Assembly: GCA_021826605.1 (NCBI GenBank)
Contig: JAKAZF010000219.1
Location: 1 to 5,699 of the forward strand
Reading direction: 5' to 3'
Source: Planctomycetota bacterium
Lineage (GTDB): Bacteria > Planctomycetota > Phycisphaerae > WQYP01
DNA length: 5,699 nt
Shown here: in pieces, positions 5,538 through 5,699 of the stretch
How positions within the stretch are numbered: position 1 is the stretch's first letter
Layout: each line of letters opens with the position of its first letter
Program-made: the position numbers and the translations under genes
Notes under the pieces: model-generated
Told to the model about the DNA's origin: nothing
The model's database searches: none
Seen by the model: the letters and a program-made list of their open reading frames with translations, nothing else

Positions 5538-5565
5538 AAAAAAGGGCAACACCAGGCTTTTCCTG
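5538..5565 (-). terminator. Weak candidate terminator after the right-edge gene
   Basis: Immediately after the TAA at 5566-5568, the minus strand has CAGG-AAAAG-CCTG (5553-5565), then 9 nt, then a run of six T (5538-5543). The stem is only 4 bp and the gap to the T-run is long, so this is a weak candidate. Confidence 0.25.
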
Positions 5566-5699
5566 TTAGTCATCAGCCAACGCCCGCCAGACCGAGGCAA
5601 TGAGGCTGAATATTGTGGCCATGGTCAACAGCATCCACTGTCCGAATGTCATTTTCCATCCCAGTGCGCCCGCCATGATCCATTGCATCAGGCCCAGCG
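5566..5699 (-). CDS. C-terminal end of a probable membrane protein (start beyond window)
   Basis: A minus-strand frame is open from the right edge for 43 complete codons to the TAA at 5566-5568. It is strongly hydrophobic, with LGLMQWIMAGALGW, then a break (KMTFGQ), then WMLLTMATIFSLIASVW and a polar tail RALADD. This looks like one helix ending at the membrane surface followed by a final membrane helix. I do not recognise the family. It lies upstream of the phosphodiesterase gene on the same strand, separated by 132 nt that contain a weak candidate terminator and hairpins, so the two may be separate transcripts. An internal ATG (5686-5688) could in principle be the start of a 40-residue protein. 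The reading frame is supported by its composition and by the lack of an alternative, but it is short. Confidence 0.6.
   Translation of the reverse strand, partial: LGLMQWIMAGALGWKMTFGQWMLLTMATIFSLIASVWRALADD

Overview
The window reads as bacterial chromosome in which every supportable gene lies on the minus strand. In transcription order, right to left, they are: the C-terminus of a membrane protein (running off the right edge), a glycerophosphodiester phosphodiesterase, transcription termination factor Rho, a chlorite-dismutase/HemQ-family haem protein, a membrane-anchored protein of unknown function, a long gene-poor stretch, and the N-terminal third of ribonuclease Y (running off the left edge). 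The divergent cold-shock domain of Rho and the actinobacterial-type HemQ core suggest a planctomycete-like bacterium, possibly Phycisphaerae. This is an inference from remembered family features, not a database result.

Layout. 5566-5699 is a hydrophobic C-terminal coding fragment. 5434-5565 is a short intergenic region with a weak candidate terminator, a strong hairpin and a palindrome next to the next start codon. 4708-5433 (phosphodiesterase) and 3533-4702 (rho) are packed end to end: rho either overlaps the upstream stop codon or starts 5 nt after it. 3291-3532 separates rho from hemQ and contains a long imperfect inverted repeat and a possible hemQ promoter. hemQ (2487-3290) and the unknown membrane-anchored protein (1444-2409) are 77 nt apart and probably co-transcribed. 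534-1443 is about 910 nt without a convincing gene, but it is not empty. It holds a good sigma70-like promoter on the minus strand, a run of hairpins downstream of that promoter, a possible decayed C-terminus of an outer-membrane-like protein, and a near-perfect palindrome just upstream of rny.

Functionally the genes are mostly housekeeping: RNA turnover (RNase Y), transcription termination (Rho), haem synthesis (coproheme decarboxylase family) and phospholipid headgroup salvage. I see no tRNA or rRNA gene, CRISPR array, insertion sequence or phage gene. The items most worth checking are the candidate structured RNA or long leader upstream of rny, the altered primary RNA-binding site of this short Rho, and the unassigned membrane-anchored protein next to hemQ. 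I did not find clear evidence of a new multi-gene system.
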